DNA of 64,000 bases from Photobacterium sp. DA100 (GTDB taxonomy: Bacteria > Pseudomonadota > Gammaproteobacteria > Enterobacterales > Vibrionaceae): positions 434,001 through 498,000 of the forward strand of contig NZ_CP119423.1 in assembly GCF_029223585.1 (NCBI RefSeq), read 5' to 3'. Position numbers and translations under genes: made by a program. The notes beneath the pieces are model-generated. The model was not told the origin of the DNA. It ran no database searches and was given only the letters and a program-made list of their open reading frames with translations. How positions within the stretch are numbered: the stretch's first letter is position 1; the number at the start of each line of letters is the position of its first letter. Shown one piece after another: positions 56,044-64,000 of this stretch.

Positions 56044-56622
56044 ATGAGCGAGCAGCAAACTGATCAGGTATTAATTGAGCGGGTACAGCGTGGTGACAAG
56101 CAGGCATTCAACTTACTGGTAGTGAAGTACCAGAATAAAGTCTGCAACTTGGTTGCCAGATACGTCAGCAACTCCGGTGATGTGCCGGATGTCGCTCAGG
56201 AAGCGTTTATTAAGGCGTACCGGGCTTTGCCCACCTTCCGGGGGGAGAGTGCGTTTTATACATGGCTGTACCGTATTGCTGTCAACACAGCAAAAAATTA
56301 CTTAGTGGCTCAGGGGCGTCGTCCACCCGCGTCAGATGTGGATGCGGAGGAAGCGGAATATTATGAAAGTGGCAATGCACTGAAAGAAATTTCGAACCCT
56401 GAGAACCAAATGTTGTCTGATGAATTAAGGCGGGTAGTTTTCAGTACTATTGAAGGATTGCCGGATGATCTCAAAACCGCGATTACCTTGCGCGAGCTGG
56501 AAGGCTTAAGCTATGAGGAAATTGCAGAGGTCATGGGGTGTCCGGTCGGTACAGTTCGCTCCCGGATATTTCGTGCGCGAGAGGCGGTTGAAAAGCGTAT
56601 TCGACCTCTTACACAGCGATAG
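56044..56622 (+). CDS. rpoE: Envelope-stress sigma factor RpoE (sigma-E)
   Basis: 192 residues, ECF type. Region 2 contains DVAQEAFIKAYRALPTFRGESAFYTWLYRIAVNTAKNYL; region 4 ends with LSYEEIAEVMGCPVGTVRSRIFRAREAVEKR. It directs transcription of outer-membrane-stress genes. ATG at 56044. It is followed by rseA, rseB and rseC in one operon with its inhibitor. Confidence 0.98.
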   Translation: MSEQQTDQVLIERVQRGDKQAFNLLVVKYQNKVCNLVARYVSNSGDVPDVAQEAFIKAYRALPTFRGESAFYTWLYRIAVNTAKNYLVAQGRRPPASDVDAEEAEYYESGNALKEISNPENQMLSDELRRVVFSTIEGLPDDLKTAITLRELEGLSYEEIAEVMGCPVGTVRSRIFRAREAVEKRIRPLTQR

Positions 56623-56645
56623 TGTTGGGCCAAACGGTGAAAAAG

Positions 56646-57311
56646 ATGGCTGATAAAGAAAAAATCTCGTCATTGCTTGATGGCGAAGAACTAGATCAGA
56701 GCATTATCAATGCATTGGCTGTCGATGAGGACAGTCAGCAGACCTGGCAGAACTTCAACCTCATTGGTGATGTGATGCGCGGGGAAGCACCGCAAAACAA
56801 GGAATGGGACATTGCGGCTAAGGTAGCACTGGCGCTGGAGGATGAACCTGCCCATACAGGAACAGGTCAGTTACAGGCAGAGCCTGCCTCTGTAGTTTCG
56901 ATTGCGACGGCGCGTGAGGCGCGGATTGAGGAAGCTCAGCCGACCCCTCAGCAGGCCAAGCGCAGAATGCCGGCTTGGTTAACCCAATTCGGACAGGTGG
57001 CAGTTGCCGCGAGTGTTTCTCTGGCAGTTATTGTTGGTGTCCAACAATACAATGGCGGTGAAGAGTCACTGACCACGTCGGCCGGGGATGCACAACTACC
57101 CGTTTTAGAGACTATTCCGTTTGCGGGAACAGCTGAGCCTGTTAGTTTGACACGTGATTCCGTTCGTTCGAGCCGCCATGCTGGGCCGAGCGAAGAGCAG
57201 GTGATGGAACAACGTCGCCGCATCAATGCCATGCTGCAGGATTATGAATTACAGCTTCGTCTCAACGCGGAAGACGGTTCTATTGACCGTACCATGCTCG
57301 AAGTGAATTAA
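56646..57311 (+). CDS. rseA: RseA, anti-sigma-E factor
   Basis: 221 residues. The cytosolic RpoE-binding part is 1-~110 (MADKEKISSLLDGEELD, then WQNFNLIGDVMRGE). One membrane helix lies at about 116-133. The periplasmic part is cut by DegS in relatives. ATG 56646 was chosen, 23 bp after rpoE; the in-frame upstream start (56622) overlaps rpoE and adds eight residues. Confidence 0.95.
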   Translation: MADKEKISSLLDGEELDQSIINALAVDEDSQQTWQNFNLIGDVMRGEAPQNKEWDIAAKVALALEDEPAHTGTGQLQAEPASVVSIATAREARIEEAQPTPQQAKRRMPAWLTQFGQVAVAASVSLAVIVGVQQYNGGEESLTTSAGDAQLPVLETIPFAGTAEPVSLTRDSVRSSRHAGPSEEQVMEQRRRINAMLQDYELQLRLNAEDGSIDRTMLEVN

Positions 57312-57325
57312 TCGATGGCGGATAA

Positions 57326-58300
57326 ATGAAGAGACTCCTGGTCGGTGTATTGACACTGGTCAGCCTCGCGATGCCGTGCCAAGCCTCTGCTGAAGAACCG
57401 GTTTCTTCTGCCGAGGCTTTGTTGCATCAAATGGACGAGGCTAGCCGTAAGCTCAGCTATGAGCTGTCGTATATCTTAATCAAGAAAAACAGTATTGAAC
57501 CCCTGCGTTATCGCCATGCTCTGGAAGATGGCGAGACCTACGCTCATCTGGTTTATCTCAGCGGTCCGCCGCGCGAGGTGATCCAGCGCGGGCAGGAGGT
57601 CAGCTATTTCGAGCCGGGGTTGGATCCGTTCACCATCGACAGTAACAAGATGGTGGCGCCACTGCCGCCAATTATGAAAACCGACATCGATGAACTGGCC
57701 GGCTATTATGACTTCATCTCAATGGGTCGGGCCCGGGAAGCCGGGGTGGCCTGCGATGTGGTCCGGATCGCGCCCAAGGACGGTGCCCGTTATTCCTACT
57801 TGCTGTGGATTGATACCCGCAGCAAGCTGGTGATGCGGGCCGACTTGCTCGACCGTGACGGTGAGCCGCTGGAGCAATACCGCGCGGTGTCGTATGTCAT
57901 CAACTCGAAAGTGGCCGATGTGCTGAAAAGCCTGAAAAGTGTCGAGCTGCCGGCCGTGGTGCAATTGCCTCCCCAGCCGCAGGCGGATCTTGACTGGCAG
58001 GTGAATTGGTTGCCTCAGGGGTTTGAGTCGATTTCACGCAACCGCCACCGGTTGATGATGACCGAGCGTCCGGTTGAGAGCAAGATGTACAGCGACGGCC
58101 TGTTTAGTTTCTCGATTTACATTTCCGCGGCCGATAACTTCACCGTTAGGGAGCAGCTGGTGCGCCAAGGTCGCCGTACCCTGCACAGCTACCTGCTCAA
58201 CGGCAAGGAAGTCACGGTTGTTGGTGATATTCCCCCGGCGACAGCCCGGCGGGTTGCCGAATCGGTGGTGTTCGGTAACCGTGGGAGCCACACTCCATGA
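57326..58300 (+). CDS. rseB: RseB, periplasmic sigma-E regulator
   Basis: 324 residues with a signal peptide (LTLVSLAMPCQASA, cut near EEPV). The MucB/RseB N-terminal lipoprotein-binding-like domain and smaller C-terminal domain are both complete. It binds RseA and shields it from DegS. It overlaps rseC by 4 bp. Confidence 0.96.
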   Translation: MKRLLVGVLTLVSLAMPCQASAEEPVSSAEALLHQMDEASRKLSYELSYILIKKNSIEPLRYRHALEDGETYAHLVYLSGPPREVIQRGQEVSYFEPGLDPFTIDSNKMVAPLPPIMKTDIDELAGYYDFISMGRAREAGVACDVVRIAPKDGARYSYLLWIDTRSKLVMRADLLDRDGEPLEQYRAVSYVINSKVADVLKSLKSVELPAVVQLPPQPQADLDWQVNWLPQGFESISRNRHRLMMTERPVESKMYSDGLFSFSIYISAADNFTVREQLVRQGRRTLHSYLLNGKEVTVVGDIPPATARRVAESVVFGNRGSHTP

Positions 58301-58794
58301 TGCGCTCGCTTGCCGAAGTGATTGCTGCCAAGCCTGGCGAGATCACCGTCAGCTGCCAGCAGCAAACCAGCTGCGGCAGCTGTGCCTCACGAGATAGCTG
58401 CGGTACCGGCATTGTCAGCAAGGCATTGCCGGGACGCCAGCACCAGCTCACCATTGCTACCGACAAGCCGGTCAGGGTCGGCGATGTGGTCGAGATTGGC
58501 CTGTCCGAACGCAGTATGCTTCATTCAGCGGCCCTTGTTTATGTACTGCCTTTGCTATGCTTAGTGCTAGGTGCGGCGCTGGGCCAATGGTGGTTTGTGG
58601 TATTGGCGGGCGGCGGAGAGCTGGGCGTGATCCTGACTGCGCTCGGGTGCGCAGCCTTTGGGTTATGGCTGGCAAGGCGCCTGGCGGTGCGGGTTGAAGG
58701 GGATTTGGCCTATAAACCCCACCTAATACGGGTACTGGGAAGTCCGGTTTCTGCAGGGTTAGCGATAAATGGCGCATCGAAAGATAGCGACTAG
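58297..58794 (+). CDS. rseC: RseC, SoxR-reducing/positive regulator of sigma-E
   Basis: 165 residues. Four Cys lie in a N-terminal cluster: C20, C26, C29 and C35 (CQQQTSCGSCASRDSC). Two membrane helices follow (about 74-92 and 98-120). E. coli RseC works with the Rsx complex to keep SoxR reduced. It is the last gene of the rpoE operon; lepA follows after 79 bp. Confidence 0.94.
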   Translation: MMRSLAEVIAAKPGEITVSCQQQTSCGSCASRDSCGTGIVSKALPGRQHQLTIATDKPVRVGDVVEIGLSERSMLHSAALVYVLPLLCLVLGAALGQWWFVVLAGGGELGVILTALGCAAFGLWLARRLAVRVEGDLAYKPHLIRVLGSPVSAGLAINGASKDSD

Positions 58795-58873
58795 CGGCGA
58801 AATTCGGTAGAATCCGTCAACTTGATCTGTAGATCCCATTCATTTATTAATCACGAGTTAGTCACGCCAATTC

Positions 58874-60670
58874 ATGAAGCACATTCGTAACTTTTCGATT
58901 ATTGCACATATCGACCATGGTAAGTCGACCCTATCCGACCGTCTGATTCAAGTATGTGGCGGCCTTTCCGATCGTGAAATGGCTGCTCAGGTTCTTGATT
59001 CCATGGATCTTGAACGCGAACGCGGTATTACCATCAAGGCTCAGAGCGTGACGCTCGACTATACAGCCAAAGATGGTGAAACCTACCAGCTGAACTTTAT
59101 CGACACCCCGGGACACGTGGACTTCTCGTACGAAGTATCTCGTTCTCTGGCAGCCTGTGAAGGGGCCTTGCTGGTGGTTGATGCCGGCCAGGGGGTAGAA
59201 GCCCAGACATTGGCAAACTGCTACACCGCCATTGAGATGGATCTGGAAGTCGTGCCAATCTTGAACAAGATTGACCTGCCAGCTGCCGATCCTGAGCGCG
59301 TAGCGGAAGAAATTGAAGAAATCGTTGGTATCGATGCCCTGGAAGCGACGCGCTGTTCAGCGAAGACTGGCCTGGGTGTTGAAGATGTTCTGGAGAACAT
59401 CGTATCGGCGATCCCTGCGCCGGAGGGCAATCCTGAAGGGCCGCTTCAGGCTCTGATCATCGACTCCTGGTTCGATAACTACCTGGGTGTTGTTTCTCTG
59501 GTTCGTATCAAGAACGGCCAGCTGAAGAAGAATGACAAGATCAAGGTAATGAGTACCGGCCAGGTTTGGGGTGTTGACCGTATCGGTATCTTCACGCCGA
59601 AACAGGTTGATACTGATATCCTGCGCACTGGCGAAGTAGGCTGGGTGGTATGTGGTATCAAGGACATCCTTGGTGCACCAGTAGGTGATACCCTGACCCA
59701 CGCCAAGCATGGCTGTGAAGCGCCGCTACCAGGTTTCCAGAAAGTGAAGCCTCAGGTCTATGCGGGTCTGTTCCCAGTTTCTTCTGATGATTACGAGAAC
59801 TTCCGTGATGCACTGGGCAAGCTGAGCCTCAACGATGCGTCCTTGTTCTACGAGCCAGAGAGCTCGGCGGCACTGGGCTTCGGTTTCCGCTGTGGCTTCC
59901 TGGGCATGCTGCACATGGAAATTATCCAGGAGCGCCTGGAGCGTGAATACGATCTGGATCTGATCACCACGGCACCAACGGTAGTGTACGAGGTGAAGAA
60001 GACCGATGGGACGATGATTTACGTTGATAGCCCGTCCAAGCTACCGGCTGTGAACGATATCGACGTGATCGGCGAGCCTATCGCCCGCTGTAATATCCTG
60101 GTTCCGAGTGAGTACCTGGGCAACGTGATCACCCTGTGTGTTGAGAAGCGTGGTGTGCAGGTAGACATGGTTTACCACGGCAACCAGGTTGCCCTGACAT
60201 ACGATATTCCGATGTCAGAAGTGGTACTGGACTTCTTCGACCGTCTGAAGTCGACGTCTCGCGGCTATGCGTCACTGGATTACAATTTCCAGCGCTACGA
60301 AGAATCGGACATGGTTCGTGTGGATATCCTGCTGAACGGTGATCGCGTTGACGCCCTGGCGATTATCACGCACAAGGATAACGCCCATTACCGCGGTCGT
60401 GACTTGGTTGAGAAGATGAAGGAATTTATTCCTCGCCAGATGTTTGATATCGCGATTCAGGCGGCGATCGGTAACCACATCATCGCCCGTTCGACGGTGA
60501 AGCAGCTGCGCAAGAACGTTATCGCCAAGTGTTACGGCGGTGACGTAAGCCGTAAGAAGAAGCTCCTGCAGAAGCAGAAGGAAGGTAAGAAGCGAATGAA
60601 GCAGATCGGTAACGTCGAACTGCCACAGGAAGCTTTCCTTGCTATCTTGCATGTGGGTAAAGACAAGTAA
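58874..60670 (+). CDS. lepA: Elongation factor 4 (LepA)
   Basis: 598 residues. The GTPase G1 motif is AHIDHGKST, the switch II motif DTPGHVD and G4 NKID. The C-terminal domain unique to EF4 contains [15 protein letters not shown] and ends [10 protein letters not shown]. It acts on the ribosome and in 30S assembly. ATG 58874. lepB follows 174 bp later, as usual. Confidence 0.98.
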   Translation: MKHIRNFSIIAHIDHGKSTLSDRLIQVCGGLSDREMAAQVLDSMDLERERGITIKAQSVTLDYTAKDGETYQLNFIDTPGHVDFSYEVSRSLAACEGALLVVDAGQGVEAQTLANCYTAIEMDLEVVPILNKIDLPAADPERVAEEIEEIVGIDALEATRCSAKTGLGVEDVLENIVSAIPAPEGNPEGPLQALIIDSWFDNYLGVVSLVRIKNGQLKKNDKIKVMSTGQVWGVDRIGIFTPKQVDTDILRTGEVGWVVCGIKDILGAPVGDTLTHAKHGCEAPLPGFQKVKPQVYAGLFPVSSDDYENFRDALGKLSLNDASLFYEPESSAALGFGFRCGFLGMLHMEIIQERLEREYDLDLITTAPTVVYEVKKTDGTMIYVDSPSKLPAVNDIDVIGEPIARCNILVPSEYLGNVITLCVEKRGVQVDMVYHGNQVALTYDIPMSEVVLDFFDRLKSTSRGYASLDYNFQRYEESDMVRVDILLNGDRVDALAIITHKDNAHYRGRDLVEKMKEFIPRQMFDIAIQAAIGNHIIARSTVKQLRKNVIAKCYGGDVSRKKKLLQKQKEGKKRMKQIGNVELPQEAFLAILHVGKDK

Positions 60671-60844
60671 CTATAACTCATTGTTATCACTGGACGCTTT
60701 TGTGTTCGCCTTGCTACCATTAGCGAAGGCATTGATAACAAAGACAATGCAGCAGGCTAGGCTTGCTGCATTGTTATATCGAGTGGGCGACAACGGCAAA
60801 GGCCGCTGCGGCTTGCTCGGTAGTTGATATAAGTAGGGAAGATA

Positions 60845-61744
60845 ATGGCAAATACTTTTTCGCTTATCCTGGTGCTAGCAACACTGGTGACCGGGATCAT
60901 TTGGGCTCTGGATAAATTTATCTGGGCGCCAAAACGTCAATTGAAAATTGAAGCGGCGGCAGCCAATGCCGGCGATCAGGTGGATGCCAAAACCCTACAG
61001 ACCGTGGCACCGCAACCGAGCTGGGTAGAATCTGCCAGCTCGATGTTTCCGGTGATCGCGCTCATTATGGTATTTCGCTCATTTATTTATGAGCCGTTCC
61101 AGATCCCATCCGGATCGATGATGCCGACCTTGCTGGTTGGCGATTTTATTCTGGTTGAGAAGTTTGCCTACGGTCTGAAAGACCCGGTTTTCCGTCATCA
61201 AATGATTGAAACCGGTGAGCCGGAGCGTGGTGACATTGTGGTATTCAAATACCCGCCTCAGCCGAACATCGATTACATCAAGCGCGTCGTTGGCTTGCCG
61301 GGCGACACCGTTCGTTACAATGCCAACAAACAACTTTGTGTGGCGACGAAAGGTTCAGGCGAGTGTAAGCCGGTACCGTTGACAGAGATGACCGACAGCG
61401 AATTTAGCCAGGGCATGACCCGCATGGTGCAGTTCAACGAGCAGTTGGGCGAGCATGAGCACCAGATTCTGGTTAATCCACTCAAGCGTGACCGTACGCT
61501 GGCCTATCAGCCACGTCCGGGGATCAGCGAATGGGTGGTGCCGGAAGGCCAGTACTTCGTGATGGGTGACAATCGCGACAACAGTGCAGACAGCCGTTAC
61601 TGGGGCTTTGTGCCAGAAGCTAACCTAGTGGGCAAAGCGGTCGGGATCTGGATCAGCTTTGAGTTTGAACGAGGTGCTGACAGTGCACTTCCATCTTGGA
61701 TTCCTACCGGTGTGCGCTTTAGCCGCATCGGTGGCATAAACTGA
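60845..61744 (+). CDS. lepB: Signal peptidase I
   Basis: 299 residues. Two N-terminal membrane helices (about 4-24 and 65-82). The catalytic Ser is S91 in [11 protein letters not shown] and the Lys K146 in [12 protein letters not shown]. The [16 protein letters not shown] motif is complete. It removes signal peptides from secreted proteins. It lies 10 bp before rnc. Confidence 0.97.
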   Translation: MANTFSLILVLATLVTGIIWALDKFIWAPKRQLKIEAAAANAGDQVDAKTLQTVAPQPSWVESASSMFPVIALIMVFRSFIYEPFQIPSGSMMPTLLVGDFILVEKFAYGLKDPVFRHQMIETGEPERGDIVVFKYPPQPNIDYIKRVVGLPGDTVRYNANKQLCVATKGSGECKPVPLTEMTDSEFSQGMTRMVQFNEQLGEHEHQILVNPLKRDRTLAYQPRPGISEWVVPEGQYFVMGDNRDNSADSRYWGFVPEANLVGKAVGIWISFEFERGADSALPSWIPTGVRFSRIGGIN

Positions 61745-61754
61745 TCGGGAAAAA

Positions 61755-62429
61755 ATGACCACTCCTGCAAATAGACTCCAGCGCAAGCTGGGCTACCAAT
61801 TTAACAATCTTGATTTGCTGACCCTGGCACTGACACACCGCAGTGCCAACGGGACACACAACGAACGCCTGGAATTTCTGGGCGACTCGATCCTCAGCTT
61901 CGTGATCGCCGACGATCTCTACCATCGCTTCCCGGCGGTGGATGAGGGCGACATGAGCCGCATGCGTGCCACACTGGTACGGGGCAAGACGCTGGCCGAG
62001 TTGGGCCGCGAGTTCGACCTGGGCGATCACTTGCTGCTGGGGCCGGGCGAACTGAAAAGCGGTGGCTTCCGCCGTGATTCGATTCTGGCCGACTGTGTTG
62101 AGGCAATCATCGGCGCTATTTATCTAGATAGTGACATTGAAAATGTACGCGGCATCGTGCTGCGCTGGTATCAATCTCGCCTTGAAACCATCAAGCCGGG
62201 CATCAACCAGAAAGATCCGAAAACCCGTCTGCAGGAATGCCTGCAGGGGCGCCGCCAGCCATTGCCAGCCTATACGGTGACCAAGGTACATGGTGAGGCC
62301 CATAACCAAGAGTTTACGGTGCAGTGTGAAGTGGCAGGTTTGGAGAAACCTGTTATCGGTAAAGGCGGCAGTCGGCGCAAGGCAGAGCAGGCAGCGGCAG
62401 AAATTGCGCTTAAGCAGTTGGAATCATGA
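61755..62429 (+). CDS. rnc: Ribonuclease III
   Basis: 224 residues. The signature [15 protein letters not shown] (36-50) holds the metal-binding Glu and Asp. A second acidic patch is [14 protein letters not shown]. The C-terminal dsRNA-binding domain (about 153-223) is present. It processes rRNA and structured mRNA. It overlaps era by 4 bp. Confidence 0.97.
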   Translation: MTTPANRLQRKLGYQFNNLDLLTLALTHRSANGTHNERLEFLGDSILSFVIADDLYHRFPAVDEGDMSRMRATLVRGKTLAELGREFDLGDHLLLGPGELKSGGFRRDSILADCVEAIIGAIYLDSDIENVRGIVLRWYQSRLETIKPGINQKDPKTRLQECLQGRRQPLPAYTVTKVHGEAHNQEFTVQCEVAGLEKPVIGKGGSRRKAEQAAAEIALKQLES

Positions 62430-63331
62430 CAGACAAGCAACATTGTGGCTTTATTGCCATCGTCGGTCGCCCGAACGTGGGCAAATCGACGCTCCTGAAC
62501 CGTCTGGTCGGCCAGAAGCTATCTATTACTTCGCGTAAGCCTCAGACCACGCGCCACCGTATTATGGGTGTCGATACTCGCGATGGCTATCAGGCGGTTT
62601 ACGTAGATACCCCTGGCCTGCACATTGAAGAGAAACGAACCATCAACCGCTTGATGAACCGGGCGGCCAGTAGCTCGCTGACCGATGTCGAGCTGGTGCT
62701 GTTCTTGGTCGACGGTACCATGTGGACCAAAGACGACGAGATGGTACTTAACAAGTTGGCTAAGTCCCAGCTGCCAACCGTTTTGCTGGTCAACAAGGTT
62801 GACAACGTCAAAGACAAGCACGAGTTGTTCCCGCACTTGCAGGAGCTTTCGAGCAAGATGGAATTTGTCGATGTGGTGCCGGTATCAGCCAAACACGGCA
62901 CCAACATTGATGCGGTCGAGAAGATCGTGCGAGAGCACCTGCCTGAGGGCGAGTACTACTTCCCGGAGGAGTATGTGACCGATCGCTCGCAGCGCTTCAT
63001 GGCGTCTGAGATCATCCGTGAGAAACTGATGCGCTTTACCGGCGATGAGCTGCCATATTCGGTGACGGTCGAAATCGAGCGTTTCGACTACAACCCGGAT
63101 ACCGACGGCTTTGACATCAATGGCCTGATCCTGGTTGAGCGCAAGGGCCAGAAAAAGATGGTGATCGGCAAAGGTGGTGACAAGATCAAGACCATCGGCC
63201 GTGAAGCCCGTATCGACATGGAAGATCTGTTCGAGCGCAAGGTTTACCTTGAGCTGTGGGTGAAAGTGAAATCCGGTTGGGCGGATGACGAACGTGCCCT
63301 GCGCAGCCTGGGCTATATTGACGATCTATAA
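62426..63331 (+). CDS. era: GTPase Era
   Basis: 301 residues. The G1 motif is GRPNVGKST (14-22), G3 DTPG and G4 NKVD. The C-terminal KH domain contains [13 protein letters not shown]. It binds the 3' end of 16S rRNA in 30S assembly. It is coupled to rnc by an ATGA overlap, and recO follows by 8 bp. Confidence 0.98.
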   Translation: MTDKQHCGFIAIVGRPNVGKSTLLNRLVGQKLSITSRKPQTTRHRIMGVDTRDGYQAVYVDTPGLHIEEKRTINRLMNRAASSSLTDVELVLFLVDGTMWTKDDEMVLNKLAKSQLPTVLLVNKVDNVKDKHELFPHLQELSSKMEFVDVVPVSAKHGTNIDAVEKIVREHLPEGEYYFPEEYVTDRSQRFMASEIIREKLMRFTGDELPYSVTVEIERFDYNPDTDGFDINGLILVERKGQKKMVIGKGGDKIKTIGREARIDMEDLFERKVYLELWVKVKSGWADDERALRSLGYIDDL

Positions 63332-63339
63332 GGTAGCGA

Positions 63340-64000
63340 ATGGAAGGGCTTCAGCGTTGTTTTGTCCTTCATACTCGTCCTTATAGCGAGACGAGCCTGA
63401 TCCTCGACGTCTTCAGCGAGGACTCGGGCCGTCTTACCCTCCTGTCGAAGGGGGCGCGACGCAAGCGCTCCAACCTCAAAGGGGCGCTTCAGCCTTTTAC
63501 CCCGCTCTTCATGAAATGGTCCGGCAAGGGCTCCATGCCCGTACTCACCCATGCTGAGCCAATCAGCATCGGCTTGCCGATGCGCAGTTATATCCTCTAT
63601 TCGGCTATGTACGTCAACGAGTTGCTAGCCCGGGTGCTGGAAACTGATACCCCTTACCCCGTGCTGTTTCTGGATTACCTGAATGTGCTGCGTGAGCTGG
63701 CACAGGCGGAGAATCCAGAGCCTGCACTGCGCCGTTTTGAACTGGCTTTGCTCGATCATCTCGGCTATGGTGTGGACTTCCTCCATTGTGCGGGCAGTGG
63801 CCTGCCGGTGGATGACACCATGACTTATAACTACCGGGAACAACGGGGATTTATCGCCTCGTTGACAGTCGGCCAGCTGACTTTCACCGGTGAACAACTA
63901 AAGGCGATTGCCGCTAGGCGGTTCGAGAACCCGGATCAGCTCCGGGCAGCCAAGCGCTTTACCCGTATCGCGCTTAAGCCCTACCTGGGCGGCAAGCCAT
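63340..64000 (+). CDS. recO: RecO, DNA repair protein (5' part, runs off the window)
   Basis: The first 220 codons are present with no stop before the window end; full RecO has about 240. It begins [20 protein letters not shown], with the OB-fold N-terminal domain ([22 protein letters not shown]) and the start of the zinc/helical C-terminal domain. RecO loads RecA on SSB-coated single strands with RecR. It is the last gene of the conserved rnc-era-recO run. Confidence 0.94.
   Translation, partial: MEGLQRCFVLHTRPYSETSLILDVFSEDSGRLTLLSKGARRKRSNLKGALQPFTPLFMKWSGKGSMPVLTHAEPISIGLPMRSYILYSAMYVNELLARVLETDTPYPVLFLDYLNVLRELAQAENPEPALRRFELALLDHLGYGVDFLHCAGSGLPVDDTMTYNYREQRGFIASLTVGQLTFTGEQLKAIAARRFENPDQLRAAKRFTRIALKPYLGGKP

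Noticed and set aside
55889..56107. 72-codon minus-strand ORF at the rpoE start
   Set aside because: It overlaps the rpoE leader and start codon region and has no family similarity or ribosome site.

Overview
The window is 64 kb of bacterial chromosome from a gammaproteobacterium, most likely a member of the Vibrionaceae and possibly Photobacterium-like. The organism call is inference from gene order and protein character. The order metK-tkt-epd-pgk-fbaA, rdgB/yggU/yggT/proC/yggS//pilT/pilU, nadB//rpoE-rseABC-lepA-lepB-rnc-era-recO and zapA-6S RNA-fau matches the core layout of vibrios. The presence of nqrM (Na+-NQR maturation) agrees. Almost all genes are housekeeping. No phage, IS element, integron, CRISPR array or restriction system is visible.

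Layout. 0-8 kb: sfsA and thpR, then divergent hrpB and mrcB, then a DUF3391/HD-GYP signalling protein. 8-10.8 kb: two minus-strand tRNA arrays of 9 and 8 genes (Phe/Asn/Thr triplets). They share an 848-bp direct repeat with no visible difference and flank a lone glutathione S-transferase gene. 10.9-23.3 kb: mltC, yggX, mutY, trmB, a glutaminase, a short DUF2884-like protein, hemW, rdgB, a DUF4426 protein, yggU-yggT-proC-yggS, and the divergent twitching ATPases pilT-pilU. 23.5-28.5 kb: the minus-strand run metK-sprT-rsmE-gshB-yqgE-ruvX. 28.9-35.9 kb: the plus-strand central-carbon block tkt-epd-pgk-fbaA, then mscS. 35.9-42.8 kb: a YbaK-like protein with argO, divergent argP and yggE, then serA, rpiA, fau, 6S RNA and zapA on the minus strand. 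43-47 kb: ygfB-ubiH-ubiI, an orphan gcvH, and ytfK. 47.3-48.6 kb: a compact operon of a DUF134 regulator, a NifX/NifB-type iron-cluster carrier-like protein and nqrM, preceded by a perfect 26-bp palindrome. 48.6-55.6 kb: a LysR regulator, a second YbaK-like protein, ygfZ, divergent sdhE-ygfX, a chemoreceptor, and nadB. 56-64 kb: the sigma-E operon rpoE-rseA-rseB-rseC, then lepA, lepB, rnc, era and the 5' part of recO, which runs off the window.

Most noteworthy: (1) the DUF134/NifX-like/nqrM operon with its palindromic operator, a candidate self-regulated iron-delivery module for Na+-NQR; (2) a composite intergenic repeat of heptads (RCCYAGG on the plus strand) with conserved flanking blocks, found just 3' of metK, serA and, in degenerate form, ruvX; (3) the duplicated tRNA array around the GST gene; (4) locus changes relative to the usual order: no pepP between ygfB and ubiH, no endA/dns between sprT and rsmE, and a gcvH without gcvT or gcvP; (5) candidate MetJ and PurR-type operators and a sigma-E promoter. 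All functional calls are from motif and family recognition by eye; no database search was run.
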